Source: JAWKIW01 sp046331175 | Lineage (GTDB): Bacteria > Actinomycetota > Acidimicrobiia > Acidimicrobiales > Acidimicrobilacustridaceae | Length of the DNA stretch: 64,000 bases | Assembly (NCBI GenBank): GCA_046331175.1 | Contig: JAXLRI010000006.1 | Span: forward strand, 62,001-126,000 | Direction: 5' to 3' | Shown: piece after piece, positions 8,582-24,300 of the stretch | How the letters are laid out: the number at the start of each line of letters is the position of its first letter | How positions within the stretch are numbered: position 1 is the first letter of the stretch | Program-made: the position numbers and the translations under genes | The notes under the pieces: model-generated | Seen by the model: the letters and a program-made list of their open reading frames with translations, nothing else | What the model was told of the DNA's origin: nothing | Database searches by the model: none

Positions 8582-9654
8582 GACTCGTCCTTCTCGGTGG
8601 TCATGTTGAACGAGAACGAGCCCTTCGGAGCGGCCTCGTCGCCGTCGTCGCCGTCCTCGGCGGCCGTGGCGGTGGTGTCGCCCTCGACCTTCCGGGCGGC
8701 CTGGGCGGCGCGCAGGCGGTCCTCCTTGTCGGCCTTCTCACGAGCGGCGGCGAAGCGCGGGTCTTCCTTGTCGCTCACGCTCTTGACGCGGTCCTTGGGG
8801 TCGATCGGCTTGCTGGCCGCCCCGGACGGCTTCGGACGGTTCGGCAGGTCGTCGGCCATGTCATCCTCCCCTTCGGGCACGTCATCGGACTCGTGGACAT
8901 CGGTCGAGGCCGCGTCGGCCTCCGGCGCGAGGGCGGCCGCGGGCTTGGACGCCCGGGCCTTGGCCACCTTCGCCTCCCGCACCAGGTCGACGGCCTCGGT
9001 CGAGGTGGCGTCGGCCGTGCGGGCCTTGGCAGGGGCGCCCTCGGGCGCCGGGGCGGGCAAGGTGTCCCGGCTGAACACGACGTAGTCGGACACCAGCACG
9101 TCGTAGGCGTTGAGCTCGCCCGGGCTCACCACGTGGACGCTCGGCAGGTTGCGGAAGCTCAGCCAGGTGGCCCGGTCGTCGGGGGCCACGACGACCAGGG
9201 CTCGGCCCTCGACGCCGATCGCGCCGAGCAGCGCCACCGCATCCTTGGTGCGCGGGGCGGAGAAGCCCCACTCGTCGAGCACGACGACCTTGCCCTCGGC
9301 GGCCCGGTCGGACAGCGCCGAGCGAAGGGCGAGGCGGATCATCTTCTTCGGGGTCCGCTGCTTGTAGGAGCGCGGCTTCGGGCCGAGCGCCACGCCACCG
9401 CCACGCCACTGCGGGGCGCGGATGGAGCCCTGGCGGGCCCGGCCGGTGCCCTTCTGCTTCCAGGGCTTGGCGCCGCCGCCGGCGACCTCGGCCCGGGTCT
9501 TGGTGGACTGGGTCCCGGCCCGGCGGGCGGCCAGCTGGGCGGTGACGACCTGGTGCATCACGGGGACGTTCGGCTCGATGCCGAAGGTGCCCTCGTCGAG
9601 GTCGACGGTGCCGGCGTCGGAACCGCCGGCGGTCTTGACGGTGACCTGCGCCAT
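8578..9654 (-). CDS. rplD: Large ribosomal subunit protein uL4 with long C-terminal extension
   Basis: Tunnel-constriction protein; in E. coli it also represses its own operon. Residues 1-215 are a normal L4 (TRAEVAGGGAKPWKQKGTGR, ARQGSIRAPQWRGGGVALGP, SYKQRTPKKMIRLALRSALS, then LLGAIGVEGRALVVVAPDD). The family is usually 205-225 residues; this one has 358. The added ~140 residues are rich in Ala, Asp, Glu and Lys (for example SDDVPEGEDDMADDLPNRPK) and look disordered. The ATG at 9652-9654 overlaps the rplC stop by one base and is preferred over a GTG one codon upstream. Confidence 0.96.
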   Translation of the reverse strand: MAQVTVKTAGGSDAGTVDLDEGTFGIEPNVPVMHQVVTAQLAARRAGTQSTKTRAEVAGGGAKPWKQKGTGRARQGSIRAPQWRGGGVALGPKPRSYKQRTPKKMIRLALRSALSDRAAEGKVVVLDEWGFSAPRTKDAVALLGAIGVEGRALVVVAPDDRATWLSFRNLPSVHVVSPGELNAYDVLVSDYVVFSRDTLPAPAPEGAPAKARTADATSTEAVDLVREAKVAKARASKPAAALAPEADAASTDVHESDDVPEGEDDMADDLPNRPKPSGAASKPIDPKDRVKSVSDKEDPRFAAAREKADKEDRLRAAQAARKVEGDTTATAAEDGDDGDEAAPKGSFSFNMTTEKDES

Positions 9655-10295
9655 CACTTGCCACCCTTCACGGCGTCACGGACGATCACGAGGCCGCCAC
9701 GAGGGCCGGGCACGGCGCCCCGCACGAGCAGGAGGTTGCGCTCGGCGTCGGCCTCGACGACCTTGAGGTTCAGCGTGGTGACCTTCTCGCCACCCATGCG
9801 GCCGGCCATCCGGGTGCCCTTGAACACCCGTGCCGGCGTGGCGCAGGCGCCGACCGAGCCGGGGGCCCGGTGGATGCGGTGGGCACCGTGGGAGGCCTTC
9901 TGGCCGGAGAAGTTGTGGCGCTTCATGGCGCCGGCGAAGCCCTTGCCCTTGCTGACCGCGGTGACGTCGACCAGCTCGCCGGCGGCCAGCGCCTCGACGG
10001 TGATCTCCTGGCCGACCTCGTAGCCGCTGACGTCCTCGAGGCGCAGCTCGAGCAGCGTCGTCCCGGGGTTCACGCCGGCCGACGAGAAGTGGCCGGCCTC
10101 GGGCTTGGTGAGCTTGGAGGCCGCCTTCTCGCCCACGGTGACCTGCAGGGCGCCGTAGCCGTCTCGCTCGGGCGTCTTCACCTGCACGACCCGGAGGGGC
10201 GCGACCTTCAACACGGTCACGGGCACGACGCGGTTCTGGTCGTCCCAGACCTGGGTCATGCCGACCTTCTCGCCGACGATTGCCTTGTTCGCCAT
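9654..10295 (-). CDS. rplC: Large ribosomal subunit protein uL3
   Basis: Early assembly protein of the 50S subunit, 213 residues. It starts MANKAIVGEKVGMTQVWDDQ and contains the loop VSKGKGFAGAMKRHNFSGQK with GAHRIHRAPGSVGACATPAR and KGTRMAGRMGGEKVTTLNLK. It is the first gene of its unit here: the usual neighbour rpsJ is 1.6 kb away, separated by a SGNH-like gene and a terminator, and a promoter candidate lies about 200 bases upstream. Confidence 0.98.
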   Translation of the reverse strand: MANKAIVGEKVGMTQVWDDQNRVVPVTVLKVAPLRVVQVKTPERDGYGALQVTVGEKAASKLTKPEAGHFSSAGVNPGTTLLELRLEDVSGYEVGQEITVEALAAGELVDVTAVSKGKGFAGAMKRHNFSGQKASHGAHRIHRAPGSVGACATPARVFKGTRMAGRMGGEKVTTLNLKVVEADAERNLLLVRGAVPGPRGGLVIVRDAVKGGK

Positions 10296-10363
10296 AGCGG
10301 GGCGTCTTTCTCGCTTCGATGGGGCGGCGCCCCCACCCGCCGGGGCGGGGGCTGCTCACGCGA

Positions 10364-10394
10364 GCGCTCCGCACGGGCAGGCCCGGCGGAGCGC
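10364..10394 (-). other. Stem-loop in the rplC leader
   Basis: Nine-base inverted repeat (GCGCTCCGC at 10364-10372, GCGGAGCGC at 10386-10394) inside the ~200-base untranslated leader between the promoter candidate and rplC, with a second smaller stem (CGGGC/CCCG) in its loop. Leaders before the S10 operon carry L4-binding regulatory structures in gamma-proteobacteria; whether this one is regulatory is unknown. The rest of 10296-10645 contains only the promoter candidate at 10498-10527 and GC-rich sequence without a gene. Confidence 0.35.
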
Positions 10395-10497
10395 GTGATC
10401 GGTTGTGCCGCGTGGTTCCGGGCGGGCCCGGCCGGCGCGGACGTCGGTTCGGATCGAACGGTGGTGCCGGACCGAGGCCCGGGCACACAAGGGCGAG

Positions 10498-10527
10498 AGC
10501 ATAGCGGGGTCTCGGCGCCGGTTCCAA
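10498..10527 (-). promoter_or_regulatory. Sigma-A-type promoter candidate for rplC operon
   Basis: On the minus strand TTGGAA (10527-10522) is followed by an 18-base spacer and TATGCT (10503-10498), close to the housekeeping consensus TTGACA-17-TATAAT. It lies about 200 bases upstream of rplC, where a promoter is needed because a terminator sits after rpsJ. The -35 box lies in the loop of the inverted repeat GGCGCCGG-N7-CCGGCGCC (10514-10536), which may also serve as terminator of the SGNH gene. Confidence 0.5.
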
Positions 10528-10645
10528 GCCGGCGCCACAGGACCCGCCGGCCCCCGACCTTCGGCCGGTCAGATCGTCGCCGCCCGGTGGCCGGCGACGG
10601 CCCTCGACGCACCCCCGACCAGCCGGCGCCGCTCGGGGGCGGCGG

Positions 10646-11758
10646 TCACGGCGGCGACGACGTGGACGTCGGCGGGGCCGTGGTCGTCGGCGCCGCCGAG
10701 GTGGTCGACGAGCCCACGAGGGTCGTCGACGTGGGGCGCGTCGTGGTGGTGGCCGACGGGGCGGTCGAGGTCGTCGACGGCCCGATCGGCGGCGCCGTCG
10801 GGGTGGGCGTCGGCGTCGGGTCGTTCGGGATGGGCAGGATCACGGGGCGGGGCGGCGACACCCCGGTGCGGGCCGGCGCCGGGCCCACCATCACGGCGAT
10901 GAGGTTGGCCAGGGCGATGGCCCCGCCCCGGTTGGGGTGGACGTTGTCGACGAGGAAGTCGGGGTTGGCCTTGATGGTCTCGGCCCAGGGGGCCACGACG
11001 ATGCGCGGGTCGCGGGCGGCGGCCGCGTAGATCGCCCGGTTGACCTCGGCCTGGGCCGGGGTCCACTCGGTCTGGGTCACGAACACGACGCGCTGGGCCT
11101 TGGCCGACAGGGCGACGGCCTCGTCGACGTAGCTCTGCGCGAACCCGCCGCCGCCGTAGTTGTGCCCGAGGCAGAACACCACCACCTGACCAACGCTCGC
11201 CTGGTTCTGGCGAAGGACGTCGAGGCCCTCGGGCCACCGCCTCGAGACCCGGGCGTCGAGGCGCAGGTCCCACCCGCCGAGCGTCGATCGGAGGTAGGAC
11301 TCGGTGCCGAGCAGCACCGAGTCGCCGATGGCGTACACCGTGCCGTCGCCTGGCCCCAGGGCCGGAGGCGGGGTCACCACCGGTGACACGCCCGAGGGGC
11401 CGGTCTTGTAGGGCGGCGCCCAGGGGTTCGGATCCAGCGGTGCCGCCGGCGACGCACCCGAGCGGGCGGCGGCGGCGCCCTTGGGCTCCATGAGCAGCAG
11501 CCCGAGCTTCACCAGGTCCGACAGCTGCACCTGGTCGGTGGCCGCCGGCGCGGTGGTCGGGGGCGGCGTCGCCGCCTGCTGGCCCGCGCCCGGGGCCGGG
11601 ACGTTGGCCGACTCGGCGAACGTCGACGGGGTGACCGCGCCCGGATCGGTCTGGGCGCCGGCCAGGCTGGCGCCCACCAGGCCCACGAGCGCGACGATCG
11701 CCGCGACCAGTGCGAGCAGCGATCGGGGGCGTCGGGTCGGCCGCACGGTCTTCGACAT
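10646..11758 (-). CDS. Secreted SGNH-hydrolase-like protein between rpsJ and rplC
   Basis: Predicted 370-residue exported protein. A basic N-terminus (MSKTVRPTRRPRSLL) leads into a hydrophobic signal segment ending near AGAQT (about residue 35). A proline/threonine-rich linker follows, then an SGNH/GDSL-type domain: block I YAIGDSVLLGTE (near residue 141), the G-x-N block in FCLGHNYGGGG, and the DxVH block DNVHPNRGG (near residue 270), giving a likely Ser/Asp-His catalytic set. The last ~65 residues are Pro/Thr/Ser rich. Substrate unknown; relatives include O-acetyl esterases and cell-envelope acyltransferase domains. The ATG at 11756-11758 is chosen because it begins the signal sequence. Its place inside the S10/str ribosomal block is unusual. 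Confidence 0.8.
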   Translation of the reverse strand: MSKTVRPTRRPRSLLALVAAIVALVGLVGASLAGAQTDPGAVTPSTFAESANVPAPGAGQQAATPPPTTAPAATDQVQLSDLVKLGLLLMEPKGAAAARSGASPAAPLDPNPWAPPYKTGPSGVSPVVTPPPALGPGDGTVYAIGDSVLLGTESYLRSTLGGWDLRLDARVSRRWPEGLDVLRQNQASVGQVVVFCLGHNYGGGGFAQSYVDEAVALSAKAQRVVFVTQTEWTPAQAEVNRAIYAAAARDPRIVVAPWAETIKANPDFLVDNVHPNRGGAIALANLIAVMVGPAPARTGVSPPRPVILPIPNDPTPTPTPTAPPIGPSTTSTAPSATTTTRPTSTTLVGSSTTSAAPTTTAPPTSTSSPP

Positions 11759-11850
11759 CGGCCGCCCAGGGTAGGCGGCCGCGCCCACCGCGTTCCATCA
11801 CCGGCCGGATCCCCCCGGCCCCCGTCGGTGCGACGGGGTCTCGGACGCGA

Positions 11851-11878
11851 CGGTGCCCGGGCGGGAGCCCGGGCACCG
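11851..11878 (-). terminator. Hairpin terminator after rpsJ
   Basis: Perfect 12-base inverted repeat CGGTGCCCGGGC / GCCCGGGCACCG with loop GGGA, 38 bases past the rpsJ stop and before the SGNH gene. It lacks a U-tract, as is common for GC-rich actinobacterial terminators. Confidence 0.6.
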
Positions 11879-11915
11879 AGGACGTCGAGCAGGGACCGGC
11901 CGAGACCGGCGGGGG

Positions 11916-12236
11916 TCAGACCTGCTGGATCTTGATCTCGATGTCGACGCCGGCCGGTAGGTCGAGGCGCTGGAGCGAGTCGACCGTCTTGGGCGAGGGC
12001 TCGAGGATGTCGAGCAGGCGCTTGTGGATGCGCATCTCGAAGTGCTCGCGCGAGTCCTTGTCCTTGTGCGGGGACCGGATCACGGTGTAGCGGTGCTTCT
12101 CGGTCGGCAGCGGGACAGGGCCCCGGACCGTGGCGTTGGTCCGCACGACCGTCTCGACGATCTTCTTCGTCGACTGGTCGATGATCTCGTGGTCGTACGC
12201 CTTGAGCCGGATCCGGATCTTCTGCTTGTCAGCCAT
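11916..12236 (-). CDS. rpsJ: Small ribosomal subunit protein uS10
   Basis: 30S head protein that also partners NusB in antitermination, 106 residues. It starts MADKQKIRIRLKAYDHEIID and contains RTNATVRGPVPLPTEKHRYT and the conserved SPHKDKDSREHFEMRIHKRL. The ATG at 12234-12236 is selected over upstream frame extension because it gives the family start. It lies 63 bases after tuf1, so here S10 ends the str-type unit rather than opening the S10 operon. Confidence 0.97.
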   Translation of the reverse strand: MADKQKIRIRLKAYDHEIIDQSTKKIVETVVRTNATVRGPVPLPTEKHRYTVIRSPHKDKDSREHFEMRIHKRLLDILEPSPKTVDSLQRLDLPAGVDIEIKIQQV

Positions 12237-12263
12237 CTGCTCGCTTCGCTTCTTCGTGTTCGG

Positions 12264-13504
<1,241 letters not shown>

Positions 13505-13540
13505 GCCTTTCGGGGGGGTGGATGCAGGGGGAAGAAGGGG

Positions 13541-15622
<2,082 letters not shown>

Positions 15623-15734
15623 GTTCGTGCTCTCGGTCTCGCTCGCGGATCAGGTCAACGGTGAGGGGCGCCGCAGCGCGGCGCGTCCGTGGGGTCTGGG
15701 ACGGCGGCTCGGGCCTGGACCCGAACCGGCGAGG

Positions 15735-16205
15735 TCACCAGCGGTAGTGGGCGAAGGCCTTGTTGGACTCGGCCATCTTGTGCATGTCCTCGCGGCGCTT
15801 CACCGAGGCGCCGGCGCTGTTGGACGCATCGAGGAGCTCGTTCGCCAGGCGCTCGGCCATGGTCTTCTCCCGGCGCTGCCGCGAGTAGCCGACGATCCAG
15901 CGCACGGCGAGGGTGTTGGCCCGGCGGGGTCGCACCTCGACCGGGACCTGGTAGGTGGCGCCACCGACGCGGCGGGACTTCACCTCGAGCTGGGGCTTCA
16001 CGTTGTCGACGGCCCGCTTGAGCGTGGCGATCGGCTCGGAGCCCGTCTTGTCCTTGATGATGTCGAGGGCGTCGTAGACGATCCGCTCGGCGGTCGAGCG
16101 CTTGCCGCGCACGAGGACCTTGTTGACGATCTGGGTGACGAGGACCGACCGGTAGATCGGGTCGGGGCTCAGCTCACGACGGGGGGCGGGACCCTTGCGG
16201 GGCAC
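15735..16205 (-). CDS. rpsG: Small ribosomal subunit protein uS7
   Basis: Assembly-initiating protein of the 30S head, 156 residues, the standard length. It starts VPRKGPAPRRELSPDPIYRS with a GTG (16203-16205), two bases after the rpsL stop, and includes ALDIIKDKTGSEPIATLKRA and GGATYQVPVEVRPRRANTLA. In E. coli S7 represses this operon; no site is evident here. Confidence 0.97.
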   Translation of the reverse strand: MPRKGPAPRRELSPDPIYRSVLVTQIVNKVLVRGKRSTAERIVYDALDIIKDKTGSEPIATLKRAVDNVKPQLEVKSRRVGGATYQVPVEVRPRRANTLAVRWIVGYSRQRREKTMAERLANELLDASNSAGASVKRREDMHKMAESNKAFAHYRW

Positions 16206-16207
16206 GG

Positions 16208-16579
16208 CTAGCTCTCCTTCTTGGCGCCGTAGCGGCTGCGGGCCTGCTTGCGGTCGCGCACGCCCGACGTGTCGAGGGTGCCTCGGATGATCTTGTAGCG
16301 GACGCCCGGGAGGTCCTTCACACGCCCACCACGCACCAGCACGATGGAGTGCTCCTGGAGGTTGTGGCCCTCGCCGGGGATGTAGGCCGTCACCTCGATG
16401 CCGCTGGACAGGCGGACGCGGGCCACCTTGCGCAGGGCGGAGTTCGGCTTCTTGGGGGTGGTGGTGTAGACGCGCGTGCACACGCCCCGACGCTGCGGGG
16501 CGCCCTTGAGCGCCGGCGTCTTGCCCTTCGTGGGCTTGGACTGCCGGCCCTTTCGGACCAGCTGCTGCATGGTGGGCAC
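16208..16579 (-). CDS. rpsL: Small ribosomal subunit protein uS12
   Basis: Decoding-centre protein, 123 residues. It starts with GTG (VPTMQQLVRKGRQSKPTKGK). Both streptomycin-determining loops, TPKKPNSALRK and GRVKDLPGVRYK, are of the wild-type sensitive form. It is the first gene of the rpsL-rpsG-fusA-tuf1-rpsJ unit with a promoter candidate about 70 bases upstream. Confidence 0.98.
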   Translation of the reverse strand: MPTMQQLVRKGRQSKPTKGKTPALKGAPQRRGVCTRVYTTTPKKPNSALRKVARVRLSSGIEVTAYIPGEGHNLQEHSIVLVRGGRVKDLPGVRYKIIRGTLDTSGVRDRKQARSRYGAKKES

Positions 16580-16648
16580 GGACGGGCCTTTCTTCGACGT
16601 TCGCGTGGCGGGGCCAGCGCGCCGGGTCCGGGCGCAGGCCGAAGGGAG

Positions 16649-16678
16649 AGGCTATCGGCCGTCCCCGCTGGTCGGCAA
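16649..16678 (-). promoter_or_regulatory. Promoter candidate for the rpsL (str) operon
   Basis: Minus-strand TTGCCG (16678-16673), 18-base spacer, TAGCCT (16654-16649). It lies 70 bases upstream of the rpsL start in the gap after the small membrane protein gene, the expected place for the str-operon promoter. Confidence 0.45.
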
Positions 16679-16710
16679 ACCGCCCCCGTCCGACGGGGTG
16701 GGAGCGGCGC

Positions 16711-17082
16711 TCAGGCCTCGTCGTCGGGAGTCGCCGTCCCCTCGGGCGCCGCGCCCTCGGACGTGCCCGCGGCGACCGGCACCCAGCCGCCCGCCGACGC
16801 GTCCCAGACGATCCAGCTGGCATGGGTCTCGTCCCACTGGGCGCCGGGGACCGGCGGCGGGCCGGCGGGCTCGGGCGCACCCTCGCCGTGGCCCTCCACC
16901 CCGGACTCGACCTGGGCCACGACCTCCCGCTCGATGTCGACCAGCCGCTCGTCGTCGGGCTCGGTGAAGCCGGCCTGCATGATCTCGCTCTCGGCGCCCT
17001 GCGAGCGGCCCGCGGCGAGGAGCCCGCCGACGAGCAGCGCACCGAGGACCAGGAACACGAGCAGCAGCACGACCACGGTCAT
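16711..17082 (-). CDS. Small single-pass membrane protein, function unknown
   Basis: Not a family I recognise. 123 residues with an N-terminal membrane anchor (residues 2-24, MTVVVLLLVFLVLGALLVGG then LLAAG), then an acidic segment (EPDDERLVDIEREVVAQVES), a proline/glycine linker and a tryptophan-containing block near residues 83-103 (W83, W90, W93, W100) resembling a short repeated W-D/G motif. It lies between the rpoC terminator and the rpsL promoter, same strand. Codon use matches its neighbours, and the frame is closed by an ordinary stop, so it is likely a real gene. Role unknown. Confidence 0.7.
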   Translation of the reverse strand: MTVVVLLLVFLVLGALLVGGLLAAGRSQGAESEIMQAGFTEPDDERLVDIEREVVAQVESGVEGHGEGAPEPAGPPPVPGAQWDETHASWIVWDASAGGWVPVAAGTSEGAAPEGTATPDDEA

Positions 17083-17161
17083 CAGACGACCCCTCCCCCG
17101 GGCTCGGTGCGGGCCGACTCTACCGGATGCTGCTCGGCCCGGACCGGAGGCCGGACGCGGC

Positions 17162-17185
17162 GGTGGCGCCCCGAGGGGCGCCACC
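17162..17185 (-). terminator. Hairpin terminator after rpoC
   Basis: Perfect 11-base inverted repeat GGTGGCGCCCC / GGGGCGCCACC (17162-17172 and 17175-17185), 27 bases past the rpoC stop. Very short loop, so the inner pairs probably open. Confidence 0.6.
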
Positions 17186-17212
17186 AACGAACGTCTCGGC
17201 GGGGGCCGGCGA

Positions 17213-21319
<4,107 letters not shown>

Positions 21320-21357
21320 GGTGTCGTTCGTTCCTCGTTCCGTGTTCCGCGTTGTCG

Positions 21358-24300
21358 TCAGCTGCGCTCGGCCCGGCGGGCATCTTCCTCGTCACTGCCC
21401 CGTTCGGGGCGGGAGAGGTCGATGCCGAGCTCCTCGGCCGTGCGGAAGATGTCCTCGTCGAGCTCGCGCATCTCGATCTCGTCACCGGTGACCGAGAGGA
21501 CCTCGACGTTCAGGCACAGCGCCTGCATCTCCTTGATGAGCACCTTGAAGCTCTCGGGGATGCCGGGCTCGGGGATGTTCTCGCCCTTGACGATCGCCTC
21601 GTAGACCTTGACCCGGCCGAGGACGTCGTCGGACTTGATGGTGAGCAGCTCCTGCAGGCAGTAGGCGGCGCCGTAGGCCTCGAGGGCCCACACCTCCATC
21701 TCGCCGAAGCGCTGGCCACCGAACTGCGCCTTGCCGCCCAGGGGCTGCTGCGTGATCATCGAGTACGGGCCGGTCGACCGGGCGTGGATCTTGTCGTCGA
21801 CCAGGTGGGCCAGCTTCAGGATGTACATGACGCCCACGGTGACCGGGTTGTCGTAGGCCTCGCCGGTGCGTCCGTTGAACAGCGTGGTCTTGCCGTCGGA
21901 CTGGATCAGGCGGCCACCGTCGCCGTACTCGGTGCCCGGGGCCTCGGGGTTGAGGTTCTCGAGGATCTTCTGGATGGTCGGGTGCTTGCCCGCCTCGTCG
22001 ACCTCGTCCCAGTGGGCGCCGTCGAACACCGGGGTGGCGATCAGCTGGGCCGGCGGCGTGGTCGGCCGGGTCTTGCTGATCGTGTTCGGGTTCGGCTCGT
22101 CGCCGGTGCGCTTCCCGTCGATGGTCCACCCCCAGCGGGCGGCGTACCCGAGGTGCGCCTCGAGCACCTGGCCCACGTTCATGCGGGAGGGGACGCCGAG
22201 CGGGTTGAGGATGATGTCGACCGGGGTGCCGTCGGCGAGGAAGGGCATGTCCTCGATCGGGTTGATCTTGGACACGACGCCCTTGTTGCCGTGGCGACCG
22301 GCGAGCTTGTCGCCCACGCTGATCTTGCGCTTCTGGGCCACGTAGACCCGCACCAGCTGGTTGACGCCAGGCGGCAGCTCGTGGCTCTCGTCGCGGCTGA
22401 ACACCTTGACGTCGATGACCTTGCCGCTCTCGCCGTGGGGCACCTTCAGCGAGGTGTCGCGCACCTCGCGGGCCTTCTCGCCGAAGATCGCCCGCAGGAG
22501 GCGCTCCTCGGGGGTGAGCTCGGTCTCGCCCTTGGGCGTGACCTTGCCGACCAGCACGTCGCCGGCGTCGACCTCGGCGCCGACGCGGATGATGCCGCGC
22601 TCGTCGAGGTCGGCGAGGATCTCCTCGGAGAGGTTCGGGATGTCCCGGGTGATCTCCTCGGGGCCGAGCTTGGTGTCGCGGGCGTCGATCTCGTGCTCGT
22701 GGATGTGGATCGACGTGAGCACGTCGTCCTTGACGAGGCGCTCGGACAGGATGATGGCGTCCTCGAAGTTGTAGCCCTCCCACGGGAGCAGGGCCACGAC
22801 GAGGTTCTTGCCGAGCGCCAGCTCGCCGTTGTCGGTGGACGGGCCGTCGGCGAGGATGTCGCCCTTCTTCAGCTTGTCGCCCTGGCGCACCCGCGCCTTC
22901 TGGTTGATGCAGGTGTCCTGGTTCGAGCGCTCGAACTTCAAGAGCCGGTAGACCTTGCGGCCGAGCGACTTGTACTGGACCACGATGGCGGTGCCGTCGA
23001 CCTCGACGACCTCGCCGTCGTCCTCGGCCAGGATCATGTCGGCCGCGTCGCGGGCGGCGCGGGCCTCGATGCCGGTGCCGATGTAGGGCGCCTCGGCCCG
23101 CAGCAGCGGCACGGCCTGGCGCTGCATGTTGGCGCCCATGAGCGCCCGGTTGGCGTCGTCGTGCTCGAGGAACGGGATGAGGGCGGTGGCGACCGAGACG
23201 ATCTGCTTGGGCGAGACGTCCATCAGCTGGACCTCTTCGGGGGCGACCGCCGAGATCTCGGTGGTGGCACCGAAGAAGACGTCGCGCTCGAGCTGGAGCT
23301 TGAGCTCGCCGAGGGTCGCCGCCTGGGGGGAGCGGCGCACGAGGATGCGCTGCTCGGCGAAGGTGCCGTCGGCCTTCAGCGGCACGTTGGCCTGGGCGAC
23401 GACGTACTCCTCCTCCTCGTCGGCGGTGAGGTACACGATCTCGTCGGTGACCTTGCCCTTGCGCACGACGCGGTACGGCGACTCGATGAAGCCGAACTCG
23501 TTGACCCGGGCAAAGGTGGCCAGGGCGCCGATGAGGCCGATGTTGGGACCCTCGGGCGTCTCGATGGGGCACATCCGGCCGTAGTGGCTGAAGTGCACGT
23601 CGCGGACCTCGAAGCCGGCGCGCTCGCGGGACAGGCCACCCGGGCCGAGCGCCGAGAGGCGGCGGCGGTGGGTGAGGCCCGACAGCGGGTTCACCTGGTC
23701 CATGAACTGCGACAGCTGGCTGGTGCCGAAGAACTCCTTGATGGCGGCGACCACCGGCCGGATGTTGATGAGCGTCTGGGGCGTGATCGCCTCGACGTCC
23801 TGGGTGGTCATGCGCTCGCGGACGACCCGCTCCATGCGGGACAGGCCGATGCGGACCTGGTTCTGGATGAGCTCGCCCACCGAGCGGATGCGGCGGTTGG
23901 CGAAGTGGTCCTGGTCGTCCAGGCGGTACCCGGGCTCCTGGGTCATCAGGTGGAGCATGTAGGTGGCCGCGGCGAGGACCTCGGAGGGGGCCAGCACCGG
24001 CTGGTCGGGCTCGGGCTTCTCGAGCTCGACGCCGAACAGCTTCTCGATCTTGTCGATCTCGGGGCCGAGCTTGCGGTTGAGCTTGTAGCGGCCGACCCGG
24101 GACAGGTCGTAGCGGCGGTTCTCGAAGAAGGCGTTGCGGAAGTAGGCCTTGGCCGACTCGACCGACGGCGGCTCACCGGGGCGAGCGCGCTTGTAGATCT
24201 CGAGGAGCGCCTCGTCCTGGGTGGGGGCGATCTCCTTGTCCTTCTCCCACTGGCCCTCGAGGAAGCTGAAGTGCGAGACGAGGCGGTCGAGGAAGCCGGG

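Noticed and set aside
10804..10840. GGCGTCGG-type short repeats in the SGNH gene as regulatory repeats
   Set aside because: They encode the Pro/Thr-rich tail of the protein and have no independent signature.
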